Assembly: GCA_022661535.1 (NCBI GenBank)
Contig: JAKULF010000010.1
Location: forward strand, 2,480,001 to 2,544,000
Source: Eutypa lata
Lineage: Eukaryota > Ascomycota > Sordariomycetes > Xylariales > Diatrypaceae
Direction: 5' to 3'
Length of the DNA stretch: 64,000 nt
Shown here: in pieces, positions 1 to 11,617 of the stretch
How the letters are laid out: each line of letters opens with the position of its first letter
Numbering within the stretch: the stretch's first letter is position 1
The notes under the pieces: model-generated
What the model was told of the DNA's origin: nothing
Database searches by the model: none
Seen by the model: the letters and a program-made list of their open reading frames with translations, nothing else
Program-made: the position numbers and the translations under genes

Positions 1-311
1 GCGCCGTGTATGCCGCGATCGCCGTCGCTACGCTGAGCATCATGCCGTGGACTCTGGTCGCGCTCATGCCGATCAATCGGATGTTGGAGGCGAGGAGCGC
101 TAGGTATGATGTTGATCTGTTGAAGGAGAAACGGGAGGATGGGGAGGGGGAGGAGGAAGAGGAAGAGGAAGAGGAAGAGGAGCTTGTAGAGACGCTGCAG
201 GATCGCGAGACTACGCATGCCTTGGTTGATCAGTGGGGCGTGAGGAATCTGTATAGATCTGCTGTGAGCCTTTTGGCGGGGTGCGCGGGACTTTACGCTG
301 CTCTGGCATGA
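1..311 (+). CDS. DUF1772 / anthrone oxygenase-like protein, C-terminal part
   Basis: The frame is open from the left edge to the stop at 309-311, so the gene begins outside the window. The visible 102 residues read as two hydrophobic helices around a loop: a segment with the motif MPWTLVALMPINRML, then a charged stretch, then WGVRNLYRSAVSLLAG and a last helix. The order 'P-T/L-V-M-P-N-L', a variable loop, then 'W-N-R' and a terminal helix is what I know from the DUF1772 family, which includes fungal anthrone oxygenases of polyketide clusters (HypC-type) as well as unrelated small membrane proteins. An acidic run of about twelve Glu (about 139-182) sits in the loop. There is no polyketide synthase in the window, so a role in secondary metabolism is only a possibility. 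The fold family is likely; the substrate is unknown. Confidence 0.7.
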   Translation, partial: AVYAAIAVATLSIMPWTLVALMPINRMLEARSARYDVDLLKEKREDGEGEEEEEEEEEEELVETLQDRETTHALVDQWGVRNLYRSAVSLLAGCAGLYAALA

Positions 312-434
312 GTGGTGGTGGTGGTGGTGGTGGTGTGTATGCTTGGTTTGATCGGGAAGCGAGCTGGGTACGTTGATGGTCATCCTTTGATTTACACTTG
401 TTTTTACTCCAGCATACTTTACCTCATAAGGCCG

Positions 435-1260
435 CTACTCGTACAGCAGGAGGATTTCGCCGTCGATTCGGACGGGGATGTTTTCCGCATAGAAGGCAGG
501 GTCACTGTTTGGGCATGCCACCATAGCTAGCCTACCGGAGATGGCCCCTGACTCCAACGGCGTTCTGATAGCAGTTGCATAATCAATTGCCTTGCGGACA
601 TCTGTCAGCTCGTAATAACATCGCACCTAGTGATAAGAGTATGTGTCTATTTGATTGATGGCCTTATTTCTATCACTCTGGTGTTTCCAGATTCTTATAC
701 ATCCAATATTGCCAAAGGCACCCATCTAGGCCAATGCATGAATCTCGGCTTCACTCCAACCAACATAGCGCAGTGAACATGAACAACCGAGTAGGTGGTA
801 AACTACAGTATCATGGCACCAGCGCCAGCTGTATCCTTAGGTTTACGGCTGATACTACCATCGCTGTTGACCATCTCTTGTACCTCGTTCGAGGAGTCTT
901 GCACCCTACTATTAGAGGTGCTGTTGTCAGCCTGCCGCATATCAGTTGGCCAGGCGCTCATAACGATAACGTCGTCGTGTGAAACAATCGAATCTACGGT
1001 ACATACCGCTGCTTGCTTGTCTAGAGGGCCGCCAGTAACTAATGCCGGCTTGCTCGGCTGCGCTGCCGGTTGCTTGGATGGATAGGAGTATTAGCGCGTA
1101 CGTTCTCTCGGAAAAAGAAGGGTAGCTCTCTCACGGTAGCACTGTGAGCCTCAAAGATACCGCTGGCAAGATCTACACTCGGCAGAGCGTTGGTACTGCC
1201 GGTATCAAAGCTCTTTCCGACTTTACTTTGATCTTTCTGGCTAGAACCAGACATGTTCAT
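435..1260 (-). CDS. hypothetical protein, multi-exon, structure uncertain
   Basis: Three coding-like stretches lie in order on the minus strand. The first runs from ATG 1260 (starts MNMSGSSQKDQ) to a GTACGC donor near 1107. The second, about 1060-830, reads in another frame with phrases such as PALVTGGPLDKQAA and SHDDVIVMSAWPTDM. The third, 626-435, follows a CACTAG acceptor and contains DVRKAIDYATAIRTPLESG and ends EILLLYE-stop. The first intron would be only about 44 nt, and I could not settle the join between the second and third stretch. I do not recognise the family. It could equally be a decayed gene. Read this as a candidate locus rather than a finished model. Confidence 0.3.
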
Positions 1261-2176
1261 GAATGCTCTAATAAATAACTCTTGTTTATGTTTGGTGCAA
1301 TAGGCAAAGGTTAGTTCTGCACGTTTCTGCGAAATTTATCTAACCAGGTAGTATCTGAAGTGTTGCTGTTGTCTTACAGCAATTATACGTCATCCGTCGG
1401 CGAAGTCCCATTTATCCGACACTGTCCACGATGCATTATAGAATACTACTGGTGATTTACGTCAGATATACGTGTGACTAAGCTCAGACCCATGAACCCA
1501 TATATGTAACAATTGCCATGTTGTTAGTATTACATAAGTTCGTTAGAGTATCCCGAAATCAAAGTTGGCGCTGAAAACACCGCCCTGATCCGTCTCGCCT
1601 AAGTCTAGGGTCATAGAATCTACCCAATTGGGCCATTGGTTTTTAATGGTTTCATTATCAACGGTGAAGCTTCCAACAGGCGATCAATCCCCCTTGATGT
1701 GTTTAGCCCTTCCCTTCGGAAGATACTCGAGATGCTTCGAGTTACGTTCTCGATCTCGGCCATTCTCTTCTTTCATCCTGTGGCGCTCGATTCTTTCGAT
1801 CGAACATCGGTAATTACTTAAGTGACTAGGCTGTGGAACACATACTTTATAAACTTGGGAGTTTCAATGACCCCATGAGGCAGAAGCCCATTACAACACG
1901 GTGCCAATGTATCTAAAGGTCAAGAATTTAGGTGAAATATTTCTAGGTATTTACAGTTCCCTTAAATAAGAAAAGAAAGCTCCATGTCCGAAACCAGTCC
2001 ATTCCAGCGCTACATCGCCATCGGCATTCTTTATAGTAGCGAAATTGATGATGTCAAATCTCTCCAGCAACCTGCGCCCACACGAAGACTCGAAAGGGCT
2101 CTTGTCTCCTTAAGAACGAACCCGCCAGGAATAGTAACTTGGCAGCCGTGATCTTGACAGGCCAAATGGTAGCCTA
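1261..2176. other. intergenic, nothing recognised
   Basis: About 0.9 kb between the hypothetical gene and the secreted-protein gene. The short open frames on the plus strand near 1628-1821 overlap each other and show no domain, signal peptide or splice-compatible extension. No RNA gene or repeat was seen. Confidence 0.6.
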
Positions 2177-2662
2177 TTATTTCGCAGCGCAGCCGTCCTC
2201 TCCATGGTTATGGCATTGTGCTCCAGCCGCCTCATCCCAGGTGTCGGTCCAGCTGCATTTGATGTTTCCCGGGTCAGGGCATTCCTGGAGAAAAGTGTTA
2301 ATTAGCAAGGCCGTGGATAATACACATAATACCATGACGGTCACAAGTCGATTCGATTACGTACACACTGCGCAGATACAAACGGTTAGTCGAACAGCTC
2401 TTTCTGTTGTTTTCCCACTAGATTGATCCAGAGAATGAATGGGTTTGTGTATAGTGTTGACTTACAGTACCAGTGTAGCATTTTACATCCCAACCACCCT
2501 CATCTTCTCCGCCACATCTAAAATTGGGCTTGCAGCGCTAGAGACTCGTTAATACAGTCTGCTATGTATGGATTCTCTGGGTCTCGCACGTACGCCTTCC
2601 CAAGCAGCTGCAAAGGTAACATTTGCTACAAGAGTAGCCAGGGCGACGGCAATGTACTTCAT
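2177..2662 (-). CDS. small secreted cysteine-rich protein
   Basis: Start ATG is at 2662-2660. Exons: 2662-2594, 2537-2466, optional 2367-2365, and 2284-2177. Exon 1 encodes a signal peptide (MKYIAVALATLVANVTFA, cleavage expected near AAW). The mature part is about 60 residues with cysteines in RCKPNFRCGG, VKCYTG, ECPDPG, IKCSW, AQCHNHG and DGCAAK-stop. Intron 1 (2593-2538) has donor GTACGT and acceptor CTCTAG. The rest of the intronic DNA either is one 181-nt intron from GTAAGT (2465) to CTCCAG (2285), or two introns flanking the triplet TGT, each with its own branch site (CTAAC, CTAAT). The triplet would add an eighth cysteine and keeps the frame. Such proteins are typically apoplastic effectors or antimicrobial peptides; the family here is not recognised. 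It is too short and too interrupted to appear as one long open frame, but signal, cysteines and splice sites agree. Confidence 0.7.
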
Positions 2663-3949
2663 GGTGGTTGGCGTGTTGAGGTAAATAACAGCGTTCGGGT
2701 AAATCCTTAGATGAGGAAAACAAAAGGCGGAAGCTGCAATAGAGTGTAGCAGGGAGCTGTTGTTTCTCTAGATATTATTATTGGACATTGGAACGGAACA
2801 GCCTCAGGCTTTATACTTAGAAAGCCGGGGCAAGTTCACAATGGTTCCAATATTAACTACGTAATGGGCTTGTCCGAGATTAGTGTGAAGGAATTAGTTA
2901 GATGGGTAGTCCAGGGCTTTAGCCATTGATATGAGCCCTGCGGCTCCTTACCTGGACCTCACCGCATACTTGTTACTGAAATCCGTGCAGCTATCAGCAG
3001 AGATCATTTCCAGGTTTCGTAGGAAGGTCTCTTTGTGTAGCTCCGAGATAGCTATGGGCTCTGTGATATACATAGCAACAGCTACCCTTAATTATGGGGC
3101 AGATCTGCAGAAAAGATCTGCAGCCTCGCCGCCCTGCCCACTACTTACACTGGCCCTTAATTATGTACGGCACTTTTTTTTTAAGAGCCTTAAACTATAC
3201 TTTTGTAGTTAATACGGGTCTAAAGTGTAGAGGTTCCAACATATGACTAGATGTTCTATGCATCCCCGAGACGACCATGTCCCTCTGAAGAAGGCCGAAA
3301 TTGGCAAATAAATGCTAGATGTTTCGGTCAGCATTTTGGGCCGCGGAACAGCTATCTTCTGAAGGCGAGGAATTCGTTAGGGAGATTTGTTCCGTTATTC
3401 CAGTGACTGATGAATACGTGGTCCATCCAGACTCGTTCCCATTGAATGCTATTGCCAACTATATACAATCTATGTTTAGACCACTTCCCTCTGAACATTA
3501 CACGAAGCACCCCTTCATCTCGATTCCGTCTTTTGTAGCAAGATAGGTTATTCACTTTACCATATAGAAATAGGAAATCTCATAGCCATCCAATATTTTT
3601 TACAAACATGCAGGGAGATGGAGTGTAGTCTGTCTGGCGTGTTTAGCAATTATAGAACACGACTGCTTAATGGACATTTACATGAAGTATTGAATTGGCG
3701 ATAAAGTGGCAAAATTTAACGGTTGTAGCTTCCCCGAGGAAAACGTGATTTTAGCTTTTGAGGTATTGGAAGGTAGTATGGAGTGAATTGTGTTCCGTCG
3801 TTTAGTTGGTGAATATAAATTTTGTAGAGTTAATGTAAGTTGCAGCACATCGAGATTGCGAGCATGCACATGATGGCGTGTACGGCATAATGGGCATCAT
3901 TGGTGTAGTAGCCCCATAGATTACCACTTCCCTGCTACTAAGGTTATCG
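2663..3949. other. intergenic, nothing assigned
   Basis: Contains a few unsupported open frames (for example 3319-3546 plus) without recognisable motifs. A direct repeat of AGATCTGCAG occurs at about 3103-3123, itself palindromic around the BglII-like AGATCT. The words CCTTAATTATG recur near 3088 and 3151. No gene could be supported. Confidence 0.5.
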
Positions 3950-4272
3950 TCATGTTCCTCGTCGAGCTTTATATCTGACGCTTTCCTGCGACATTTTGAG
4001 GCAAAGGAACTTAAATTCCCAGTAGAAGATATTGGCTTGTTGATAAATAGTCGAGTATTTGTAGCCTTGTTCGTCAATTATCTTTACCAGTACCTTAAGT
4101 ATTCGAACAAATTACCGGAAACTGATACTTTATCATATACACGATGCTTCCTTTTTACGAGGATGTCCTTGAAGAGTTGATTGCGCGATGTTTGATAGAA
4201 AGTATACTGCCTGTACTCTGGACAATCCTGCAATGTCTGCCTCAATAGAGTGAAGGTGGGACTACCAGACAT
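3950..4272 (-). pseudogene. decayed protein-coding fragment
   Basis: From ATG 4272 a frame reads MSGSPTFTLLRQTLQ and ends NLFEYLRYW-stop at 4084. The next frame carries on immediately with a coding-like stretch (VKIIDEQGYKYSTIYQQAN, then FYWEFKFLCLK) to a stop at 3950-3952. The two frames join at LFEYLR/VKIIDEQ only if one assumes an indel; I found no intron that repairs it. It lies at the edge of an AT-rich gene-poor stretch. The family is not recognised. It is most likely a truncated, frameshifted relic. Confidence 0.3.
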
Positions 4273-6348
4273 TGACGGTTAGTGACTATACCACTCCTAA
4301 AGTGAATTCCTGCTGCATATTTCTGGATATTATACTGAAACCACAGTTAGGGTTGGTTCTATTTAGCCGCATGGTTGCCATGGTCTGCTTGGGCGGGAGG
4401 TTAATGCATGTTATGGTTGCTTCTACCCGTTAACTAGAGTCACTATCCTCAACTAGCTGTGATCATATAAAGAACATGAAATATTCTGACGCTGATTCTT
4501 CATATAATCCTACACAATAGAGATAAAAGATAAAGGGTAATAAAAGCTAATATAATCGGAAGAAAAAGTTAAGGTAAAGCGGCAGAAGTTAACAGATGTT
4601 CTTGTACTGTATCTAAGATAATTAGAGTATACTTAAACATTCTTTTGTATTATTTAAAGGAGCCACTCGTATAATTTCAGTGCTGAGTTTAACTTTAGCA
4701 AAATTTTCGTATAGCGTCAAGGAGAATTTGTTCCTATAAATCATTGCCCCTCTTATCGACATCTTGCGAATAGAATCTACTTGATGCTATTTAAGGTCTC
4801 TTTGAAAAGAAGCAGGAAAATGCGTTGTTTATACTAGGTTTACTTATTCTTTTATAACGCCACCCCCACCCTTAATGCTGGCCCCTTGTCCATTCCATCC
4901 TTTTATTTCAAATTGTGACGTATCATTCACGGCCGGTATGCTGTGAGTCACCATAGAATGACTATAACTTAACACTATAATAATTGTGCCCTTTGAATGG
5001 GTATAAGTGAAATAAAAGACAGGACTATAAAACGTACAGTTAAAAACTTGTACTATTAACTAGTCTAGGTGCATAAAAGTAGATGAATTAATCCCAAACC
5101 TATCGCTTCCTATATATTTTTTGACATTGCTTTTTCTCACAAGGTATAGCTGTTATTTTTTGAAGACCCAATCCATACCCCTGTTCTAAGAAGCCAAGGC
5201 ATCAGCTTGGCACCAAAGAGTCCTACACATCTAAACCATATATACTATATGATCTAGGTAGACAACTAGGCAGTTTGTGTTAACAACCCCCTATATCTAT
5301 ATTAAGAACTATACAATCTAGAATTCTAAATACAGATTCTGGGCTGGCTACATAGGCCATGTCAAGCACGTAGTCGTCGTCAAGTACGTGGTCGTCGTCA
5401 AGTACGTGGGAAGCGACGACGCGACTGCATAATCCTTACCGTTCTTCCCTGAGGAATTACTATAAACTTCAACTGGTGTTTCCTGACTTGTTGCTCAACA
5501 GCAACCACCCAAGCTTGTATTGTGTACTACCCCATACTTATCTCGTTCGTTCCTGTCGCTATTGTTCAAGGCTCTGATTAATCATAGCCAATGATCCCAG
5601 TTCTTTAACACATTCAATACGCTCTTAGGGTCCTGACTCGTTGAAGGGCGTTAGTCGGTCAGAGCTCCACGCATTACTCTATAGGCTCGCGACTGCAAGC
5701 CCATTGTCTATAGTTACCAATACACATTACTGGCTCTTTGCAATATCTTTTCCCATTTCTAAGGCTACAATATTGTCCTAGTGACAGGAGCCTCAGTCAT
5801 CCGATCTTAGGCTTCAGGTAAGCATTAAATCATAATAACATAGCTCCTAGGTTAGACTCCGAGTCTGAACTGGCAAACACTCTCTTTCATATTCCACAAA
5901 ACCAACACCTTGACATCAATAATTACTTCAGGCCCTCTTCTATATTTATTTACTAAGTATTGCGACAATATTCATTGCAGGAAGTAACTATTGAGGCTTG
6001 TTGAATGCTCTTCCCTATTATAAACGTTGGCCAACTTAGACAGAAGGGAAGTTGCGACATACAGTAGCATCACCAGCCACACGCAAACGAAAGCACCAGC
6101 CACAACTTTCAGATCCCTGCCACTGCCACCAGCCAGCCCGTGGATCGGCGCCCGCGATAGGCAACGAGTGCTTAGAGCTTTAGCTATTGACTGTGATGGA
6201 ACCAGAAGGTCGTAATGGTGAGAGATCAAACTCTGTAAAGCTAACTACTACACCGGGAGTGCTAGTGCATGCAAGTAATAAGAGGGGATGACTGACTGAT
6301 CATGGGATTACTGATGCTATAGACCGTCCCCGACGTGCAGCGGCGTCA
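4273..6348. other. AT-rich gene-poor stretch
   Basis: About 2 kb with stop codons dense in all frames and low GC, consistent with an old mutated (possibly RIP-affected) repeat, although no terminal repeats were found. It contains the triple 18-bp tandem repeat listed separately. The last few hundred bases are the presumed promoter and 5' leader of the chromodomain gene starting at 6349. Confidence 0.45.
5361..5414. repeat. three tandem copies of an 18-bp unit
   Basis: The unit GTCAAGTACGTGGTCGTC occurs three times head to tail at 5361-5378, 5379-5396 and 5397-5414. The first copy differs at two positions and the last diverges at its 3' end. It lies in non-coding AT-rich sequence, so it stands out by its GC content. 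Confidence 0.85.
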
Positions 6349-9300
6349 ATGCCCATATCACCATCCGACCCGCAGAAACAGCATCGAGTTAAAGCGAAAC
6401 CCGCGACGAAGAAGAACACCAAGCGCAAGTCGAACAAGAAGTCAGTCGGCGAAGGGAACTGGTGGAATATCAAAGACGTAATTGACGAGAGGCTTGAGAA
6501 AGGGGTCGTGCATTATCTCGTTGAATGGGACGGAACCGACCCCAACACAGGTCAGCCTTACGATCCAGGTTGGGTAAGTATGAAACGATCAATCGCTTTC
6601 TCCGACCTAGTAGCTAAATTAATGTACAGGAACCTGAAGACAACCTGACGGTAGCTGCGATTACAGCTTGGAAGGAGAAGAAGAAGAGGAAGAGGAAGGA
6701 GATCAATACATCGGCCCAAGATACGAATGCGTCTCGCCCCGCGTCATACGACTCAACACAACAACAATCTGCACCAGATAACGAACCTACTCGGCTATCC
6801 AGCAGCACGCGCAATAGACGCGAGGGGCAGAAAGAATCTAGCGAAGAGGCACTGCGCAACGAGGGAATAGCTGAAAAGGCCAAACCTATACCAAAACAGC
6901 AGAAGCTCACCAACCCCTATCCTCGTCGAGCTGCCGAGCAGACTACCCAGGAGGGATTAGGGGCGTTATCAGATAGAGAAGAAGAAGAAGGTGGCCGAAG
7001 AGTACGGGGAATAGTAGTTGAGCTACCTCAGAAGTCACCTTCTGAATGGTTGGAGTTCCAGCGTCTGTCATCCTCCCAAGCCTCTCAATTGTCAGCGCAG
7101 CAAGGACAGCAATCGCAGACAGGTTGGTCGCAAACACAAAGTACCCACGACGCAACGTCTCCTCAAAATAGGGATCGACGTGTCATACCGGACTCTCAGG
7201 AATATTCTGGAATTTCGACTTTAGAAACGCAAACCAGCGTGTCGCAGCTAGATTTGCTAACAAACAGTCGGACTCTCCAGGAGGGTGCAACACAGACTCA
7301 ATTATCGGAAGGGCGTTCAACTAGGACAGACATTCCCTCGCACCAGCCGGATAACCAAGTCACGGGATTACTAAATAACCAGGGCCAATCAATTGCAACT
7401 GAAATAGGAACAACATCTGATACCAGTTCCAGTCAACAATCACTTGCGTATCGATTTCCCAATAGAAATTCCTCACAGTCACAGAATACAGCTGGGAGTG
7501 GGGGTTTCCCTACATTTCAGTCTCAGGTGTCAATTGGGTCCATTCCTCAGGCTACATCGCAACCTTCAATCAACAATAAGGCAGCGGGGTCCTCACCCGA
7601 ACGAAACTTTAGTTCCAACCTCCCAATCCCTACTACTGAAAAATCCGTGTCTGCGGCAGACTCTGCATCTTTACATACCAACTCCCAAGCAGCCCAGATT
7701 GTACCGCGATTGAATAGCCACACACCTTACAGCCAGGCAACGTTTGCGCTTCACGAAGAGGGGATAGTTATACCATACACGGGCACGGAACAACAATCAC
7801 AGCAGACATCCAACTCCCGGTATCCTAACCAGGCCCTGGGCGAGTTAGATGGTAATACTAGGAATTCCTCATCTGCTCTAGGGGATTCTAATTCAGTCTC
7901 GCAGGCCAAAACTGATCTATCGCAATCTCGTGCAACATTAGGAAGATCACAAGATTTTATTCCTGCCTCGGTCCAAACCCCCATCGTTCCCGCACAGCAA
8001 AACAACCAAAGGGAACTTCCTGAAAGTCCCGTCACGTCTTCTAACATGCAGAACCCGCCGCCTTTCCCTCCTGGGATGAAGACGGCCGACAAGCTAAGGC
8101 TCCGTCGAGAGCGGGAAATGGCAGCTTTTATGCTCAATTCATCATCCGATGTCTCTGCCCATTTGGATACTCCAGGTTCCGCCCCGGGCCAGTCCGAACC
8201 TGAAGTACCTATAGATGCAAATTCCCATGCTGAAACGGTACCAGGCCTTTCTGTCATTGTCCCTCAGCCAGATCTCCCGATGATGCTTCTTGAGGTTTCT
8301 CCAGAAGTTGTTCAAGCCGAGCAACCATCAGTGGTATCAACACAAATTTCTCACGAACCTCAGCAGTCTAACAGTCTACCTCTTGTTGTGGCGCCGGCTG
8401 CTATAAATTTCGACACGCCTCATGATGAGCCCCCTACAACCCTTGATCCCTCTCACCTGACCCTTTCAATAGAAGAAAGGGACCTCAGTCCATCAATACC
8501 AACTGATGATGCACTCGCTGAATCAGCCGGGCCGGAAGACTTCGTACCCCCCTTAGATTCTCCTAAGGAATCAGATGATGAATCGCCGCAGCAATACTCC
8601 AATGGTCTCCTCCCCGATATCCCAAGCGGTGTGAACGAGCATCTCGTCACACTCCCATTCATTGCTACTGCTAGCGGCCGTGATCAATACAATGAAATCA
8701 TTCATGAGAACGAGACCGCAATCAGAGATTATAATGCCTGCTTCAGACAGTTACCATACCAGAAACCGATACCATCACTCACCGCGACAGTAGATAAGTT
8801 GTTTTCACGTCTGTTCGACTTTTGCGACTTTCCACCATTCCTAGAAACGGTAGTGGAACTAGGACCTGAGGCCATAACGAAACATGCTGTTGGTAGCAAT
8901 TCTAAATTCTGTTTTGTCGACGAGTTTCTTCTACGCCTAAACAACATGCGGTCGGCGAAGAAAATCCTTATACTTGCTAGGCCTGGACAGCTACTGGACC
9001 TGCTGAGCACTGTTGTGCAAACGAGAGGCTACCACTTGATTCGATCAGGTCAGGAGTCCGTCAACCCTGCTGCAGCTCTATCGTTGGTCGTTGCTATCCA
9101 CTCGACTGACGAGGCCCCGTCATCTCTCCCGAAGGATGCAGATGCTATCATCGCTTTCGACCACACATACCGTCAAGACTTATTACCATCATTTTATGAA
9201 GCAAACACCCCACTAGTGCTTCTTCTCACAAACACAAATTCTATCCAGCATATAAACATGCGAGTTTCGGAACGCATGGATCCATTAGAGCGGAAGAATC

Positions 9301-10772
9301 TCTTGATACTCATTCTAGCCCGTTCCATGCGCCATATATGGGAACCCAAGCAAATGACGATGCCGCCTCAAATTGCCGCAACCTTTGCTCACTACCTTGA
9401 AGATCCAGATGACGATGCCTTTTACTGGGAGCCCGAGGAGCTTCCAGAGGATATATTTCGGGTCCACGAGAATACGTCGTCAATGCAGCCGTCACAGCAT
9501 AGCATCGAGCTGTTTTCACACACCCCAGCGCCTGGCAGTCGCAAACGATCGCACGTAAGTTTTCTCGCTCTGTAGTAATAAGGCCTTTGTAAAAACTTAC
9601 ACGTGAGTTAGGATGTAATCGAAGAGAGTGCCTCGAAGCGTCCGAAGATGTCACAGGCGCAGCTGGTGAATAACAGCAGCCATGTTAGTGACTCGGTGAA
9701 GGATCTCCTCGGCGACGGCATTATGAGCATTCCAGACACAGCCACCGTCAACGTTTCGATCAAGGCATTAGAGGCGCTATCAGCTAAGGTCTAGTGAATG
9801 TTCCTATATCCTCCAAGCGTCTATACTAACAAATGACAGGTCAGCCAGCTTACTGCCGAGCTAGAGGAAAGCAGGATACGAGAGATGGAATTCCGCCAAT
9901 TAAGTGACCGATCGAAGAAAGAAGTAGACGGGTACGCCGCCTCGATCAACAAGATCCAAACCCGATTTATGGAAGCTCTGAAAGACCGCGGCATCTTCGA
10001 GGCGGAGTGCACCGAGGCGAAAGAGCAAGCATCGACTCTCACCACCTCTCTAGAATCCGCAAGAAAGGAAAACGAGACGCTGAAGGACACCAACACGGAG
10101 CTCCGGAAAAAACTCTCGGAAGCCACCGAATCGCTCCTCCACTCCTCGGTCCCGGAGCTCAGCAAGATGGCGCAGCTCTCGCAAGACCTCGAGGAGTCGC
10201 GCGCGGCGGCGCAGCGCCTCGAGAAACGCCTGACCCTGGCGCAGGGCGACCACGAGTACACCAAGACGGCGTACCAGCAGGCGTCGCAGGGGGCGGCGCA
10301 GCTGCGGGTGGAGAACGGCGAGCTCGAGGCGCAGCTGGAGGTCCTGGGGCGCCGCGCCAGCGATAACGTCGCCCGCGTGCACGAGCTCCAGAACCGGCAG
10401 GAGGTGGCCGAGCTGGCGCGCCTCCTGGGCGAGCAGCGCGCCCTCGTCCGCGACCGCGAGGCCGAGCTCAACCGCCTCCGCGACGAGGTCCGCTCCCTCC
10501 GCAACGGCCGCCGCGAGACCCGCCAGTCCAGCGTCCCGCGCTCCCCGCGCCTCAACGCCCTCGGCGCCGTGCTGAGCCCCCGCACCCACCTCCCGACGAC
10601 GCCGTCCGCGCGAGGTGCCGGTGGCAGTAGTAGCAGGGCTACGAGCCCGATTTCGGCTAGTGGGGTTGGAACCACTGGGGTCCAGTACCAACAGCAGCAG
10701 CAGCAGCCCCCTCCGCCTATGGGTATCTTTGACTCGCAGTTCTTGGGCCGGCATTCGCATTTGCGGGATTGA
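6349..10772 (+). CDS. chromodomain / HDA2-3-like histone deacetylase complex subunit
   Basis: Exons: 6349-6573, 6630-9554, 9612-9788, 9840-10772; product about 1419 residues. Start at ATG 6349 is the first in frame after an upstream TGA. Residues about 39-95 form a chromodomain: NWWNIKDVIDERLE, then HYLVEWDG, and across intron 1 YDPGW-EPEDNL, so splicing at GTAAGT (6574) is required to complete it. A long Ser/Gln/Pro-rich disordered region follows. Residues about 750-1035 (from LPFIATASGRDQY to about EDIFRVHE) resemble the HDA1-complex subunit 2/3 helicase-like fold (PF11496 type), and residues about 1110-1330 are a long coiled coil before a Gln/Pro tail. In Neurospora the chromodomain protein CDP-2 belongs to the HCHC heterochromatin complex with HP1 and HDA-1; this protein may be its counterpart, but I infer that from architecture only. 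It probably reads methylated H3K9 and recruits deacetylase in the nucleus. Intron 3 has the unusual donor GTCTAG but a perfect TACTAAC branch site. Confidence 0.82.
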
Positions 10773-11156
10773 TTTATCTATCCTGCTAAATTAGATGGAT
10801 GAATGGCTGGCTAGATGGTTTGATGGTTGAATGGATACCTCTCTTTGCGGAAATTGGGGAGAGGGAGGTTTGTGCAGGAAAGGGAAGGAAAGGAACAGAA
10901 AGGAAAGGGTTCATGATACGACATATATCATCATACATCATACCTCATACACCATCAATCATGATACCTGATATAACAACACCTCTAGCATTCTACATGA
11001 TATCCATCCGCCTTTCAGACTTATACATCTATTTACGCTCTATACATACGCTGCTATTTGTGCTTCCGGACTCGTAGTATTCTGTCCTTGGCGGATAACA
11101 TGGCGGATGCGTGGGTAGGGTTACGAACGAAGGGCTAAGGGGACAAATTACCGAAA

Positions 11157-11174
11157 GGGGGGGGGGGGGGGGGG
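11157..11174. repeat. poly-G run, 18 nt
   Basis: Eighteen consecutive G on the plus strand, in the 3' flank of the chromodomain gene. Confidence 0.95.
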
Positions 11175-11365
11175 ATGATTTCCTGGTCTGCATCGCACAA
11201 CAGCACGTCGTATGTGACAGCGGCTGCATCGATGGATGGTGGATGGATGAATTAAAGCCCGGGAGGGTGATGCATTTTTTTCTCTCTTCTTTTTTCTCTA
11301 TTTTGAGTATGTTTTATACCAGAAAGGTGTAGTGTAGATAGATAGAACAGAACAGAACCCAAGGT

Positions 11366-11426
11366 GAACGGACGGACGGTCATGGATGGACGAACGAACG
11401 GACGAACGAACGAACGAGCGAACGAA
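11366..11426. repeat. imperfect (GAAC/GGAC)n tetranucleotide tract
   Basis: Repeated units of GAAC and GGAC (for example GACGAACGAACGAACG), interrupted near 11381-11388. Confidence 0.85.
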
Positions 11427-11594
11427 AGGGAATGAGGGCCGGGATCAGATTACAGCCGGTTTTACCGTTTAGCTTGTTGTTTGCCAGGTTTTTGCTATAG
11501 CTGCTGCATTTTCCATTGTATGCATGTAGGTATTCCCCAATTTGCATTTTTTCTACTACTACTACGTCTTCTTATTTTTCCTTATTTGGTTACA

Positions 11595-11617
11595 TGTGTG
11601 TGTGTGTGTGTGTGTGT
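11595..11617. repeat. (TG)n microsatellite
   Basis: About eleven TG dinucleotides in a row in non-coding sequence. Confidence 0.9.

Noticed and set aside
312..530. 72-codon frame starting with poly-Val
   Set aside because: Arises from a TGG/GTG repeat just after the first stop codon; no other support.
9821..10760. Minus-strand frames of 284 and 236 codons
   Set aside because: Antisense of the coiled-coil exon of the chromodomain gene; Arg/Ser- and Leu/Ala-rich by base composition only.
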